DNA of 64,000 nucleotides from Aneurinibacillus thermoaerophilus (GTDB taxonomy: Bacteria; Bacillota; Bacilli; Aneurinibacillales; Aneurinibacillaceae): positions 164,499 to 228,498 of the forward strand of contig NZ_FNDE01000002.1 of NCBI RefSeq assembly GCF_900099925.1, read 5' to 3'. The notes under the pieces are model-generated. The model did no database searches. It saw nothing but the letters and a program-made list of their open reading frames with translations, and was not told the origin of the DNA. Both the position numbers and the translations under genes were made by a program. Within the stretch, counting starts at the first letter, position 1. Each line of letters begins with the position of its first letter. This document shows positions 18,417-26,753 of the stretch, one piece after another.

Positions 18417-18501
18417 ATACTCTACGCGTTAGCGTAGGTGAGAAAGGTTCATTATATCGTTGTTTGTGGCGAAACCAACGTTAAAAATACCACCGGAGTA
18501 T
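18417..18501 (+). promoter_or_regulatory. Structured leader RNA before queD, candidate riboswitch of unclear class
   Basis: Self-pairing blocks suggest a junction: closing stem ATACT (18417-18421) with AGTAT (18497-18501); hairpin CTACGC-GTTA-GCGTAG (18422-18437); hairpin CGTTG-TTT around GTGGCG with AAA-C-CAACG (18458-18480); and GTG (18438-18440) with CAC (18491-18493). Single-stranded joints are purine and A rich (GAGAAAGG, TTAAAAATA). CACCGG (18491-18496) can pair instead with CTGGTG in the loop side of the terminator that follows, so a switch between two folds is plausible. I do not find the preQ1-I consensus that controls this operon in Bacillus subtilis. Confidence 0.6.
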
Positions 18502-18511
18502 TGTCTGTTTC

Positions 18512-18537
18512 ATCCCCTGGTGAAGGGGATTTTTTTG
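18512..18537 (+). terminator. First leader terminator of the que operon
   Basis: ATCCCC, loop TGGTGA, GGGGAT and seven T, directly after the structured leader. Confidence 0.85.
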
Positions 18538-18561
18538 TTTTTTGTATAAAACGGACAACGC

Positions 18562-18587
18562 AAGGGGCCGCCGCAGGTCCCTTTTTC
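18562..18587 (+). terminator. Second leader terminator of the que operon
   Basis: AAGGGGCC, loop GCCGCA, GGTCCCTT (one G-U pair) and a T-run, 24 bases after the first terminator and 45 bases before queD. Confidence 0.7.
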
Positions 18588-18631
18588 TTTTCCGGATGGT
18601 GAGCTTTGAATGTTAGATGGGAGGGGAAAAC

Positions 18632-19111
18632 ATGTCCGAATTCCAGATTCCACGCAAGGTGCAGCGATTGCATGAAGACATTCGGCCGGAACAGCTGCGC
18701 TACCACAGTCGGAGGGTTGCCGTAACGAAAGAGTTTACGTTTGATTCCGCGCACCATCTTCACTTATATGAAGGAAAATGCAAAAGCTTACATGGGCATA
18801 CGTACAAACTGGTAATTACCATGAGCGGTTTTGTCAACGAAATAGGGATTTGTGTCGATTTCGGAGATATCAAGGAAGTGTATGAAGAAATAATTAAATC
18901 GCAGCTTGACCATAAATATTTAAATGAGGTGCTGCCGCCAATGAATACAACGGCAGAGAACATGGTTGTCTGGATATGGGAAGAACTGGATTGCGCTATT
19001 GAACAGCGCGGCTGGAAACAGCGCGGAACGCGCCTAGAAGAGCTTGTGCTGTATGAGACACCGACAAGCTACGCGACGCTTAAGCGGGAATGGATGGAAA
19101 GCAATGCATAA
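18632..19111 (+). CDS. queD: 6-carboxytetrahydropterin synthase
   Basis: 159 residues. Makes 6-carboxy-5,6,7,8-tetrahydropterin from 7,8-dihydroneopterin triphosphate in queuosine synthesis. Zinc histidines are visible in FDSAHHL and LHGHTYKL, with CKSLHGH giving the catalytic cysteine region. The ATG at 18632 is chosen because GGAGGGGA lies 5-6 bases before it; an ATG at 18617 sits ahead of this site. An N-terminal extension of about 30 residues before FTFDSAHH is present. The stop overlaps the start of queE. Confidence 0.92.
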   Translation: MSEFQIPRKVQRLHEDIRPEQLRYHSRRVAVTKEFTFDSAHHLHLYEGKCKSLHGHTYKLVITMSGFVNEIGICVDFGDIKEVYEEIIKSQLDHKYLNEVLPPMNTTAENMVVWIWEELDCAIEQRGWKQRGTRLEELVLYETPTSYATLKREWMESNA

Positions 19112-19832
19112 TTTGGCTTGGGAAGAGCTGCACACTGACCTGAAAGTGCCGATGGTTGAGCTGTTTGAAACGGTGGAAGGAGAAGGCAGGATGGCCGGTT
19201 ATCCGACCGTTTTCATCAGAATTTTTCACTGTAATCTACGCTGTACATGGTGTGATACTACGTATAGCTACGCGCCGGAGAAACCGGCTTTTACCGCTAG
19301 CATTTGTGAGATTGTTGACCGGGTCTCCGCCTATGGACATGGCGTAGTTTGTCTGACTGGTGGCGAACCGTTGATGCACGGTGTAAAATCGCTTGCGCTT
19401 GTCTATCATCTAGCACGGATTCCACACGTTTGGGATATCCATATTGAGACGAATGGGGCGATTGATTTGCAGCCGTTTCAAGCGCTGCGCGAGCGCGAGA
19501 AAGAAGTGCGGGAGAAAGTACGTTTTGTCATGGACTACAAACTTCCAGCGAGCGGAGAGACGGAGCGCATGCATGTGCCCAATCTCGCGCTTCTGGAAGA
19601 ACGTGATGAAGTGAAGTTTGTTGTAGGGAATGAAGCAGATTTTATGTACGCTTTGGATGTGCTAAAACGACATCCGACGCGCGCTACCGCGCTTTTCAGT
19701 CCCGTATGGGAAACGATGCCGCCCGCGGATTTGGTTTCATTCTTGCTTAAATATAGGCCGCAGGAAGGGCGGGCGCGCTTGAATATGCAGATTCATAAAG
19801 TGATCTGGGATCCGGAGGCGCGCGGAGTATGA
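19104..19832 (+). CDS. queE: 7-carboxy-7-deazaguanine synthase
   Basis: 242 residues, radical SAM enzyme. Converts 6-carboxytetrahydropterin to 7-carboxy-7-deazaguanine. N-terminal EGEGRMAGYPTVFIR precedes the cluster motif CNLRCTWC (CxxxCxxC) and CDTTYSY; LTGGEPLMH and a C-terminal PVWE are also typical. The ATG at 19104 overlaps the last eight bases of queD, showing translational coupling. A longer in-frame start at 19044 lies inside queD and is not used. Confidence 0.93.
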   Translation: MHNLAWEELHTDLKVPMVELFETVEGEGRMAGYPTVFIRIFHCNLRCTWCDTTYSYAPEKPAFTASICEIVDRVSAYGHGVVCLTGGEPLMHGVKSLALVYHLARIPHVWDIHIETNGAIDLQPFQALREREKEVREKVRFVMDYKLPASGETERMHVPNLALLEERDEVKFVVGNEADFMYALDVLKRHPTRATALFSPVWETMPPADLVSFLLKYRPQEGRARLNMQIHKVIWDPEARGV

Positions 19833-19903
19833 GGATCGTTCTGTGCGTATTTTCGCCTAGCTTATTTTTTGATCACTTCATGAGATAAAGGGGGAAAAAG
19901 ACG

Positions 19904-20590
19904 GTGAAGAAAGCAGTAGTTGTGCTGAGCGGTGGTCTGGACAGTACGACTTGCATGGGAATTGCCCGCGATGCGGGATATGAATTATATCCGTTGACGT
20001 TTCACTATGGCCAGCGCCACGATCGGGAAGTAGAGCAAGCGAAGAAAATTGCTGCCTTCTATCGTGTACCGCATCACCGAATTGTTACGCTTGATTTTTT
20101 GAAGCAGATCGGTGGCAGCGCGTTGACGGATGAAACGATCGCTGTGCCGGTAGGAGGTGTGAACGAAGCCGGGGAGAATGATATTCCGTCTACGTATGTG
20201 CCGGCGCGCAATCTGATTTTTCTCTCATTGGCTACCGCGTATGCGGAAGTGGTCGGAGCGGAAGTCGTTTATATCGGCGTTAGCGCTGTTGATTATAGCG
20301 GCTATCCCGACTGCCGGCCGGAATTTATTCGCGCGATGAATGAGACGATCGGTCTAGCGACTAAAGCGGGCATAGCCGGTGCAGGCATCCGGATTGAAGC
20401 ACCGCTTGTGCATTTATCCAAGAAAGAAACGATTGAATGGGGGCTGCGTCTTGGCGTTCCATACGAATTGAGCACCTCGTGCTATCAGGGAGGCGAGGAA
20501 GCATGCGGCGAATGCGATAGCTGCCGTCTGCGCCTTAAAGGATTCGCTGATGCCGGAGCTAAAGATCCGATTCCGTATAAGAAACGATAA
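19904..20590 (+). CDS. queC: 7-cyano-7-deazaguanine synthase
   Basis: 228 residues. ATP-dependent conversion of 7-carboxy-7-deazaguanine plus ammonia to preQ0. The PP-loop SGGLDSTT is at the N-terminus, FHYGQRHDREVEQAK follows, and the C-terminal zinc site CYQGGEEACGECDSC is intact. The start is GTG with AAAGGGGGAAAA upstream. Third gene of the que operon. Confidence 0.95.
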   Translation: MKKAVVVLSGGLDSTTCMGIARDAGYELYPLTFHYGQRHDREVEQAKKIAAFYRVPHHRIVTLDFLKQIGGSALTDETIAVPVGGVNEAGENDIPSTYVPARNLIFLSLATAYAEVVGAEVVYIGVSAVDYSGYPDCRPEFIRAMNETIGLATKAGIAGAGIRIEAPLVHLSKKETIEWGLRLGVPYELSTSCYQGGEEACGECDSCRLRLKGFADAGAKDPIPYKKR

Positions 20591-20607
20591 GAAAGGATGA
20601 GTCAACA

Positions 20608-21036
20608 ATGGCACAAGTAGAGCACAATCACGCGAAATATAACAACATTCGATTTGACATTCAGGACGAGTCGGCGATCATGGTCGATATTCTTGAAACC
20701 ATTCCTTACGAATACGTCGGAAAAAAAACGGAAGTCACCATTCCGACAAGTGAGTTTACATCCGTATGTCCATGGTCCGGTTTGCCGGATTTCGCGGATA
20801 TTAAGATTACATTTATTCCTAACGAAAAATTAATCGAGATGAAATCGTTGAAATACTATTTGACTTCTTACCGGAATGTGGGCATTTATCAGGAGCACGC
20901 TACGAATAAAATTTTGGAAGACCTCGTCAAATTGGCAGATCCGCTGTATATGCGCGTGGAAGCGATCTGGAACGCCCGCGGTGGACTTGGAACGGAAGTT
21001 ATTGTAGAATACCGTAAGGAAGGATATGAAGGGTAG
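20608..21036 (+). CDS. queF: NADPH-dependent preQ0 reductase
   Basis: 142 residues, the short (unimodular) QueF typical of Bacillus. Reduces the nitrile of preQ0 to preQ1. The catalytic cysteine is in TSVCPWSGLPDF, and the NADPH/QueF motif ESLKSLK-like block appears here as IEMKSLKYYLTSYRN. A FDIQDESAIM linker and C-terminal RGGLGTEV complete the fold. GAAAGGATGA precedes the ATG. The operon lacks an identifiable folE. Confidence 0.95.
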   Translation: MAQVEHNHAKYNNIRFDIQDESAIMVDILETIPYEYVGKKTEVTIPTSEFTSVCPWSGLPDFADIKITFIPNEKLIEMKSLKYYLTSYRNVGIYQEHATNKILEDLVKLADPLYMRVEAIWNARGGLGTEVIVEYRKEGYEG

Positions 21037-21046
21037 CGTGCAGTAA

Positions 21047-21253
21047 ATGGATGAAATCAAAACCATCCTTGATGTAAAAGCTTTGCTTCGCCGGTTTGGC
21101 ATCGTTATTTACACGGGCGACAGGTTGACTGACTATGAATTGTTGGAAGAAGAAGTGCGCGAACTTTATCAGGAGAAGCTTATCAATATTACGGAATTTC
21201 GCGCAGCGATGACCGTTCTGCAACGGGCGAAACGGGATAATGAAGAAATATAG
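21047..21253 (+). CDS. yqgQ: YqgQ family small protein (DUF910)
   Basis: 68 residues, helical. TILDVKALLRRFGIVIYTGDR, ELLEEEVRELYQEKLI and FRAAMTVL match my recollection of Bacillus YqgQ. The family has a known three-helix fold but no known function. Starts 10 bases after the queF stop, GTAG/AAGGGTAGCGTG region upstream, and ends before a terminator, so it is the last gene of the que transcript. Confidence 0.75.
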   Translation: MDEIKTILDVKALLRRFGIVIYTGDRLTDYELLEEEVRELYQEKLINITEFRAAMTVLQRAKRDNEEI

Positions 21254-21255
21254 AG

Positions 21256-21290
21256 AAAAAGAGCCTGCGCTACGGCTCTTTTTCTTTTTG
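21256..21290 (+). terminator. Terminator of the que operon
   Basis: AAAAAGAGCC, loop, GGCTCTTTTTC and more T. Confidence 0.85.
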
Positions 21291-21411
21291 CGGATTGCGC
21301 GGGAGAATTTTGCAATATTTTGCAACTTTTGTCGGTTTTATGCTGTGTTATTATGTGTATTATTATGTAGTATTGTTATCCTTCCGCATATTTTAGGGGG
21401 TTAAACGAAAC

Positions 21412-23961
21412 ATGAGGACAAGACGAACAACAAAACAGGGCCGGAAAAAGCGCAAACCATTTTGGAGACGAGGGCCTTGGGGCATCGTGCTTCTGATGAC
21501 CGCGCTATTCGTCCTGTTAAGCGTTGGAGGCTGTTCGGCGCTGTACATCGCCGGCAACCAGATGATTGACATGAAAAAGCTAGATTTGATGGAGACATCG
21601 ACGGTATATGATGCTACAGGCAATGAAATTACAAAGCTTTGGGTTGAAAATCGGGAAAAAGTGCCATTTTCTCGAATACCGAAGCACGTTGTTGACGCCT
21701 TCGTTGCGACGGAGGACAGCCGTTTTTACGAGCATAACGGGATTGATCCAATCGGGATCGGGCGCGCTATTGTCAAGGACATTATTACACGAAGCAAAGC
21801 GGAAGGCGCAAGTACAATTACTCAACAGTTAGCGCGCAATGTGTTTTTGACGAATGATAAAACGTTTATGCGAAAAACGAAAGAAATGATGATCGCGCTG
21901 AATCTAGAACGCCAACTTTCAAAACAACAAATTTTAGAAATGTATTTAAACCGCTTCTATGCGGGCGACGGTATTTTTGGCGTGCAGACGGCTGCTAAAT
22001 ATTTTTTCGGTAAACCAGTAGAGCAATTATCGCTGGCTGAAGGTGCGATGCTTGCTGCCTTACCGAAAGCGCCCAACACGTATGATCCGCGCGATCATCC
22101 GGATAAAGCGCTCCAGCGACGCAATCTTGTGCTGAAATTGATGCAAGAGAATGGCTATATTACGAAAGAGCAGATGGAACAGGCACAGAAAGAAGAGCTG
22201 AAGACGGTGCCTAAACCGACGAAAAAAGCAAATGAAGCGTATCAGGCATACATTGATTACCTTGAGAAAGAAGCCGAGGATTTGCTTGGAATTACTGGCG
22301 ATCAGTTATACCAAGGTGGCTATCAGATTTATACGTATCTGGATCGCGATGCGCAAAAGGCAATGTTTGAAGAATATGAGCGAGAGAGCAACTTCCCACA
22401 AGGAAAATCAGATCAGAAGGTGCAATCCGCCATGGTCATCATGGAGACGAAAACCGGCGGCATCACCGCCATGGTGGGGGGGCGCGATTATGAGCGGAAA
22501 GGATTGAACCGTGCTACAGTGAGACTGCAGCCAGGTTCTACCATTAAACCGTTGATTGCTTACGCACCAGCGCTTGAAAAGGGATGGACACCGTATACGA
22601 TCGTTAAAGATGAAAAGAAGACGTACCGTAAATATAATAACTGGACACCAAGGAACTATCGCGGTGAAGGATACGCGGGAAGCATTACGATGAACAAGGC
22701 GCTCGTTGAATCCCGCAACGCCGCAACCGTTTGGACGCTTGATAAGATAGGTCTTTCAACAGGCGTCAGCTACTTGAAAAAGTTTGGCCTTACCGTGGAA
22801 CCTGATGAAGAAAATAATTTAGCCTTAGCTTTGGGGGGCATGAAACACGGGGCATCTCCAATTCAAATGGCGCAGGCGTATTCCACCTTTGCCAATGAAG
22901 GAAAGATGCACAAAGCGCATGTCATTAAGAAGATTACAACGAAGGACGGTACAGTCGTTGCCGAAGAAAAGAACGATGAAATGCAGGTCGTTAGTCCACA
23001 GACCGCGTATTACATGACGGAAATGCTTCAGAATGCCGTTCGAGAAGGAACGGGCAGAAAAGCGCAATTCGGCCATCCGCTGGCCGGGAAAACTGGAACG
23101 CAGCAGTATGACAGCAAGAGAGTCTCGGGCGGTACGCGCTACGCGTGGTTTGTGGGATATACTCCAGATTACGTTGGCGCCGTTTATATGGGGTATGATA
23201 AGACGGACGACGAACATTATTTACGCACGTCAGGAGGCGGCGCGCCTGCTCAGTTGTTCAGCCGCGTGATGCGGAAAGCAATGGAAGGTAAGGAGCGCAA
23301 AGACTTTAAGCGCCCAGAAGGCGTGGAGCCGGTGAAACCGCCTGTATCGCTTCCATCGATCAGTGATTTGTCCGCGACTGTCGTGGATGAAGGCGGACTA
23401 AAAGTCAAAGTGAATTGGAGCGGCAGCAATGATGATCGGATTAAATATCGTCTGTATCGTTTCCTTGGCTCACCGGCCGACAAGCAATTGATTGCTGATA
23501 CCGGGTCTTCTAGCTATATGGATGCGTTTGACCCGAATCAGTTATATACGTATGTAGTTGTTCCGTATAACGCGGAAACTGGAGAGGAAGGAACGATGTC
23601 CAATATGGCGACGGTAACGGTTCCGGATGTGCTTCCGGGTACGGAGGAGCCGAACAAGTCTCAGGACCCGAATAACCCGAACCAATCACAGGATCCGAAC
23701 AATCCGAACCCGGCTGATCCAAACCAACCGCAGGATCCGAACAGCTCGAACCCGGCTGATCCGAACCAGCCGCAGGATCCGAACAGCTCGAACCCGGCCA
23801 ATCCGAATCAGCCGCAGGATCCGGGCAGCGTAAATCCGGCGAATCCGGGCGAACAGAACAAGAACACGGAAGCGCCGATGAAAGAGTGGTCGAATGAAAG
23901 GTCGGGCAAGAGTCACGGACGCAAGCACAGCGGTGAAACTTCTCCGGAATACATTCAGTAA
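21412..23961 (+). CDS. Class A penicillin-binding protein (PBP1A/PonA type)
   Basis: 849 residues. Bifunctional peptidoglycan polymerase. A basic cytoplasmic tail and one membrane anchor (about 24-47) are followed by a GT51 glycosyltransferase with EDSRFYEHNG near 102 and GASTITQQLARN. The transpeptidase has the active serine S376 (STIK), SRN near 434 and KTGT at 560. A fibronectin III-like domain (about 650-735) and a Pro/Asn/Asp-rich repeat tail (about 740-825) follow, an architecture like Bacillus PonA. AGGGGG lies upstream of the ATG. Unlike in Bacillus, no recU is adjacent. Confidence 0.92.
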   Translation: MRTRRTTKQGRKKRKPFWRRGPWGIVLLMTALFVLLSVGGCSALYIAGNQMIDMKKLDLMETSTVYDATGNEITKLWVENREKVPFSRIPKHVVDAFVATEDSRFYEHNGIDPIGIGRAIVKDIITRSKAEGASTITQQLARNVFLTNDKTFMRKTKEMMIALNLERQLSKQQILEMYLNRFYAGDGIFGVQTAAKYFFGKPVEQLSLAEGAMLAALPKAPNTYDPRDHPDKALQRRNLVLKLMQENGYITKEQMEQAQKEELKTVPKPTKKANEAYQAYIDYLEKEAEDLLGITGDQLYQGGYQIYTYLDRDAQKAMFEEYERESNFPQGKSDQKVQSAMVIMETKTGGITAMVGGRDYERKGLNRATVRLQPGSTIKPLIAYAPALEKGWTPYTIVKDEKKTYRKYNNWTPRNYRGEGYAGSITMNKALVESRNAATVWTLDKIGLSTGVSYLKKFGLTVEPDEENNLALALGGMKHGASPIQMAQAYSTFANEGKMHKAHVIKKITTKDGTVVAEEKNDEMQVVSPQTAYYMTEMLQNAVREGTGRKAQFGHPLAGKTGTQQYDSKRVSGGTRYAWFVGYTPDYVGAVYMGYDKTDDEHYLRTSGGGAPAQLFSRVMRKAMEGKERKDFKRPEGVEPVKPPVSLPSISDLSATVVDEGGLKVKVNWSGSNDDRIKYRLYRFLGSPADKQLIADTGSSSYMDAFDPNQLYTYVVVPYNAETGEEGTMSNMATVTVPDVLPGTEEPNKSQDPNNPNQSQDPNNPNPADPNQPQDPNSSNPADPNQPQDPNSSNPANPNQPQDPGSVNPANPGEQNKNTEAPMKEWSNERSGKSHGRKHSGETSPEYIQ
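23662..23850 (+). repeat. Tandem repeats coding the PBP C-terminal tail
   Basis: A unit of 42 bases (14 residues, approximately QDPNSSNPADPNQP) is repeated about four times with small changes; the two central copies are almost identical in DNA. The protein product is a flexible, extracellular, Asn/Pro-rich tail. Such DNA is prone to length change by slippage. Confidence 0.8.
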
Positions 23962-24035
23962 CTGTCAAGAAAAGTCCGCAAACAGAGCGGGATTTGGTAT
24001 AATGAAGAGCAAGGAGAAGATAAGGAGGTGTGGTT

Positions 24036-24377
24036 ATGACCACAAGCCGAAATATAGCCCGTTTTTTTGAAGAACAGCTATCCAATGCTAAGACGCATTT
24101 TGAACGTGCACTGGATTGTAAACATACAGAGTTTGACGATTTGTATCCGTATATGAATGAACATCCGCAGTTCTTCTGGTATAAACGTTATGTGGCGTGG
24201 CAGGAACTCCTCACCGTTGTCCGTCTGGCGAAAGAGCTGGAAATTGAATGGAAGCATCTGTTTACCGACAAGCAGGTGCAGTACATTGAATGTAAAGTAT
24301 TGGAAGCCCGCGTTTTGGATTACTGGTATGAAAACGACCAGCAGGAGCTTAAAGAAGAAGTAGGCGCTGACGATTAA
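24036..24377 (+). CDS. Small helical protein of unknown function
   Basis: 113 residues, starting MTTSRNIARFFEEQL. Rich in aromatic and charged residues (FFWYKRYVAWQELL), predicted all-helical and cytoplasmic. AAGGAGGTG lies 7 bases before the ATG, an excellent site, which supports it being real. A GTG six bases earlier is less likely. It lies between the PBP gene and a terminator. I recognise no family. Confidence 0.7.
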   Translation: MTTSRNIARFFEEQLSNAKTHFERALDCKHTEFDDLYPYMNEHPQFFWYKRYVAWQELLTVVRLAKELEIEWKHLFTDKQVQYIECKVLEARVLDYWYENDQQELKEEVGADD

Positions 24378-24413
24378 ATGCAATAAAGATAAATAGCAAT
24401 GCTAAACATAGGG

Positions 24414-24438
24414 AGGGAGCGCAGCTCCCTTCTTTTTT
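24414..24438 (+). terminator. Terminator
   Basis: AGGGAGC, loop GCA, GCTCCCT, then TCTTTTTT. Confidence 0.8.
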
Positions 24439-24463
24439 GCAATATAAGAAAGGCAGAGTGGAT

Positions 24464-25867
24464 ATGAAAATTCCTGAGGCTTTTAGTAATAGAATGAAAA
24501 AATGGCTAGAGCCGGACGAATATCAAGCGTTCATTGCATCATATGATAACATGCGCGCGCAGGGACTGAGAGTAAATCGACTCAAGATCTGCCCTGACTC
24601 TTTTGTTCAGCGGGTAGACTGGCAGCTTGCCCCTGTGCCATGGACGGAAGACGGATTTTATTATCCGGATACGTTCCGCCCGGCTAAGCATCCGTATTAT
24701 CACGCAGGTTTGTATTATATACAGGAGCCGAGTGCGATGGCGCCAGCCGCCATATTAAATCCACAGCCGGGAGAGAAGGTACTGGACTTATGCGCCGCTC
24801 CCGGTGGAAAAACAACGCAGTTAGCAGCCGCCATGAAAGGAAAAGGAATTCTTGTCGTCAATGATAATAATCCAAACCGTGTCAAAGCGCTCGTAAAAAA
24901 TGTGGAATTGTATGGTGTCACCAATGCGATTGTGACCAATGAAATCCCGGACAGGCTAGCCGAAGTATTTCCTGGGTATTTCGACAGGATTCTCGTAGAT
25001 GCGCCATGTTCAGGGGAGGGAATGTTTCGCAAAGAGCCGGATATGGTGAAAAGCTGGAGTGAGCAGGCGATTGAGATGTGCTGTGGGATGCAGCACGACA
25101 TCCTGAAAGGCGCAGCTCGTATGCTGCGTCCGGGCGGCTGGTTGCTGTATTCAACCTGTACGTTTGCACCGGAAGAAAATGAACAGATGATTGCCAAATT
25201 TTTAGATGAGCATCCCGATTTTTTGGTTGTGCCGATCCCTCTTTATGAAGGATGGGAACACGGGAGGCCTGAATGGACGCTGAATGCTGGTGCGGACAGT
25301 CGGATAAGCGGAACTGCCCGTCTCTGGCCGCACCGGGTGCGGGGGGAAGGCCATTATCTTGCGCTATTGCAAAAGCGGAAAGATGCGGTGGCTACGTCTT
25401 TTTCCGAATATACACCTGAGAAAAAATGGAAAAGAAAAGAGCTTGAGAGCTTTTACGTGTTTGTAAAAGAAACGTTACCACAATGGAAAGGGCTTGTAAG
25501 TGGGGAATTTGCTGTGACGATGCACGAAGATCGCGTGTTTTTGTCACCGGTTGGGCTTCCGTCGCTTAAGCCGCTTCGCTTGGCAAGACAAGGATGGCTG
25601 CTCGGAACGGTGAAAAAGAATCGTTTTGAGCCTTCCCAGGCGTTCGCGATGGGGCTTGTAAAAGAAGATGCGGCTCGTGTCATTGATTTTGCGGCAGATG
25701 ATCCAGATGTCATCCGGTATGTAAAAGGCGAGACGGTGATGCGCCAAGTCGGAAAAGGCTGGGTTCTCGTCTGCGTGGATGGATTTCCGCTTGGCTGGGC
25801 GAAAGGAGCGGGCAATATGCTGAAGAACATGTACTCAGCCGGCTGGCGGTGGCAGGACGGCGCATAG
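24464..25867 (+). CDS. RsmF/YebU-type rRNA (cytosine-C5) methyltransferase
   Basis: 467 residues. The NOL1/NOP2/Sun SAM domain has KVLDLCAAPGGKTTQLAA, DAPCSGEGMFRK with the catalytic cysteine, and YSTCTFAPEENE with the second conserved cysteine. The C-terminal part (GWLLGTVKKNRFEPSQAFAMGL and VDGFPLGWAKG) is the RsmF-like PUA-type extension; in Escherichia coli RsmF methylates C1407 of 16S rRNA. The ATG at 24464 is chosen; an in-frame TTG at 24437 falls in the T-run of the preceding terminator. Confidence 0.88.
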   Translation: MKIPEAFSNRMKKWLEPDEYQAFIASYDNMRAQGLRVNRLKICPDSFVQRVDWQLAPVPWTEDGFYYPDTFRPAKHPYYHAGLYYIQEPSAMAPAAILNPQPGEKVLDLCAAPGGKTTQLAAAMKGKGILVVNDNNPNRVKALVKNVELYGVTNAIVTNEIPDRLAEVFPGYFDRILVDAPCSGEGMFRKEPDMVKSWSEQAIEMCCGMQHDILKGAARMLRPGGWLLYSTCTFAPEENEQMIAKFLDEHPDFLVVPIPLYEGWEHGRPEWTLNAGADSRISGTARLWPHRVRGEGHYLALLQKRKDAVATSFSEYTPEKKWKRKELESFYVFVKETLPQWKGLVSGEFAVTMHEDRVFLSPVGLPSLKPLRLARQGWLLGTVKKNRFEPSQAFAMGLVKEDAARVIDFAADDPDVIRYVKGETVMRQVGKGWVLVCVDGFPLGWAKGAGNMLKNMYSAGWRWQDGA

Positions 25868-25927
25868 TCGCGCCGCTAACAGATGGGTGCTCTTTTGAAA
25901 AAGAATTGGAAAAAGGATGTGGAAACG

Positions 25928-26641
25928 GTGAGGTTGGATAAACTGTTGGCCAATATGGGATATGGGACACGCAAAGAAGTTAAAAAGCTATGCAAAAGCG
26001 GCGCAGTTAAAGTGGACGGTGAGCCGGTAAAAGATAGCAGCATACACGTGAACCCCGATACGCAGGAAGTAGAGATTTACGGAGAAATTATACAGTACCG
26101 CGAGTTTGTTTATTTAATGATGAATAAGCCGCAGGGCGTGATTTCGGCCACGGAAGATCTTGTAGAAGAGACGGTGGTAGATTTGCTGGACCCGGAATTT
26201 TACACATTTGACGTTTTTCCGGTCGGGCGGCTTGATAAAGATACGGAAGGGTTATTGTTGCTTACAAACGACGGAAAACTGGCTCATGAGCTACTTTCGC
26301 CGAAAAAGCACGTACCTAAGCGGTATTTCGCCCGAATAGAAGGACGGGTAACAGAAGCGGATGGCGCGGCGTTCCGCGCGGGTGTGACGCTTGATGATGG
26401 ATATAAGACGCTACCAGCCGAACTTACGATTCTGTCACAAGGAAGCGTTTCCGAAATAGAGCTAGTTATCTATGAAGGCAAGTATCATCAGGTTAAGCGT
26501 ATGTTTGAAGCAGTAGGAAAGAAAGTGGTGTATTTGAAGCGAATTGCGATGGGTGCGCTTCAGCTGGACGAAGCGCTTGAGCCTGGTGAGTATCGTGAGC
26601 TAACAGAAGCAGAGGTGGAGCTTTTGCGGGAAAAAGTTTAA
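25928..26641 (+). CDS. RsuA-family 16S rRNA pseudouridine synthase
   Basis: 237 residues. An N-terminal S4 RNA-binding domain (RLDKLLANMGYGTRKEVK) is followed by the catalytic domain with YLMMNKPQG and the GRLDKDTEGLLLLTNDG motif containing the catalytic Asp, then YHQVKRMF. RsuA-type enzymes modify U516 of 16S rRNA. The GTG at 25928 fits the usual family start and has AAAGGATGT upstream; an ATG at 25883 would add 15 residues. Follows the rRNA methyltransferase closely, so both likely act in ribosome modification from one transcript. Confidence 0.88.
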   Translation: MRLDKLLANMGYGTRKEVKKLCKSGAVKVDGEPVKDSSIHVNPDTQEVEIYGEIIQYREFVYLMMNKPQGVISATEDLVEETVVDLLDPEFYTFDVFPVGRLDKDTEGLLLLTNDGKLAHELLSPKKHVPKRYFARIEGRVTEADGAAFRAGVTLDDGYKTLPAELTILSQGSVSEIELVIYEGKYHQVKRMFEAVGKKVVYLKRIAMGALQLDEALEPGEYRELTEAEVELLREKV

Positions 26642-26654
26642 CAGTATCAAGGAT

Positions 26655-26697
26655 CAAAGAGCGCTCGAGAGGCTTAGCAGCCGTCCGGGCGCTTATT
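26655..26697 (+). terminator. Weak hairpin after the pseudouridine synthase gene
   Basis: AGCGCTCG and CGGGCGCT can pair, followed by TATTTG. Weak as a terminator. Confidence 0.35.
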
Positions 26698-26753
26698 TGT
26701 ATAAATAGAAATGTCAGGAATTGAACATAATGAAAACGAGGCGGTGAACGTAT

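Noticed and set aside
18380..18630. preQ1-I riboswitch before queD
   Set aside because: Expected from Bacillus subtilis, but the AGAGGTTC...CCCTCT...AAAAAACTA core could not be found; only AGGTTC occurs, without its partners.
23640..23860. CRISPR-like array
   Set aside because: The repeats are in frame inside a PBP gene, without unique spacers; they code a Pro/Asn-rich tail. No CRISPR or cas genes are seen in the window.
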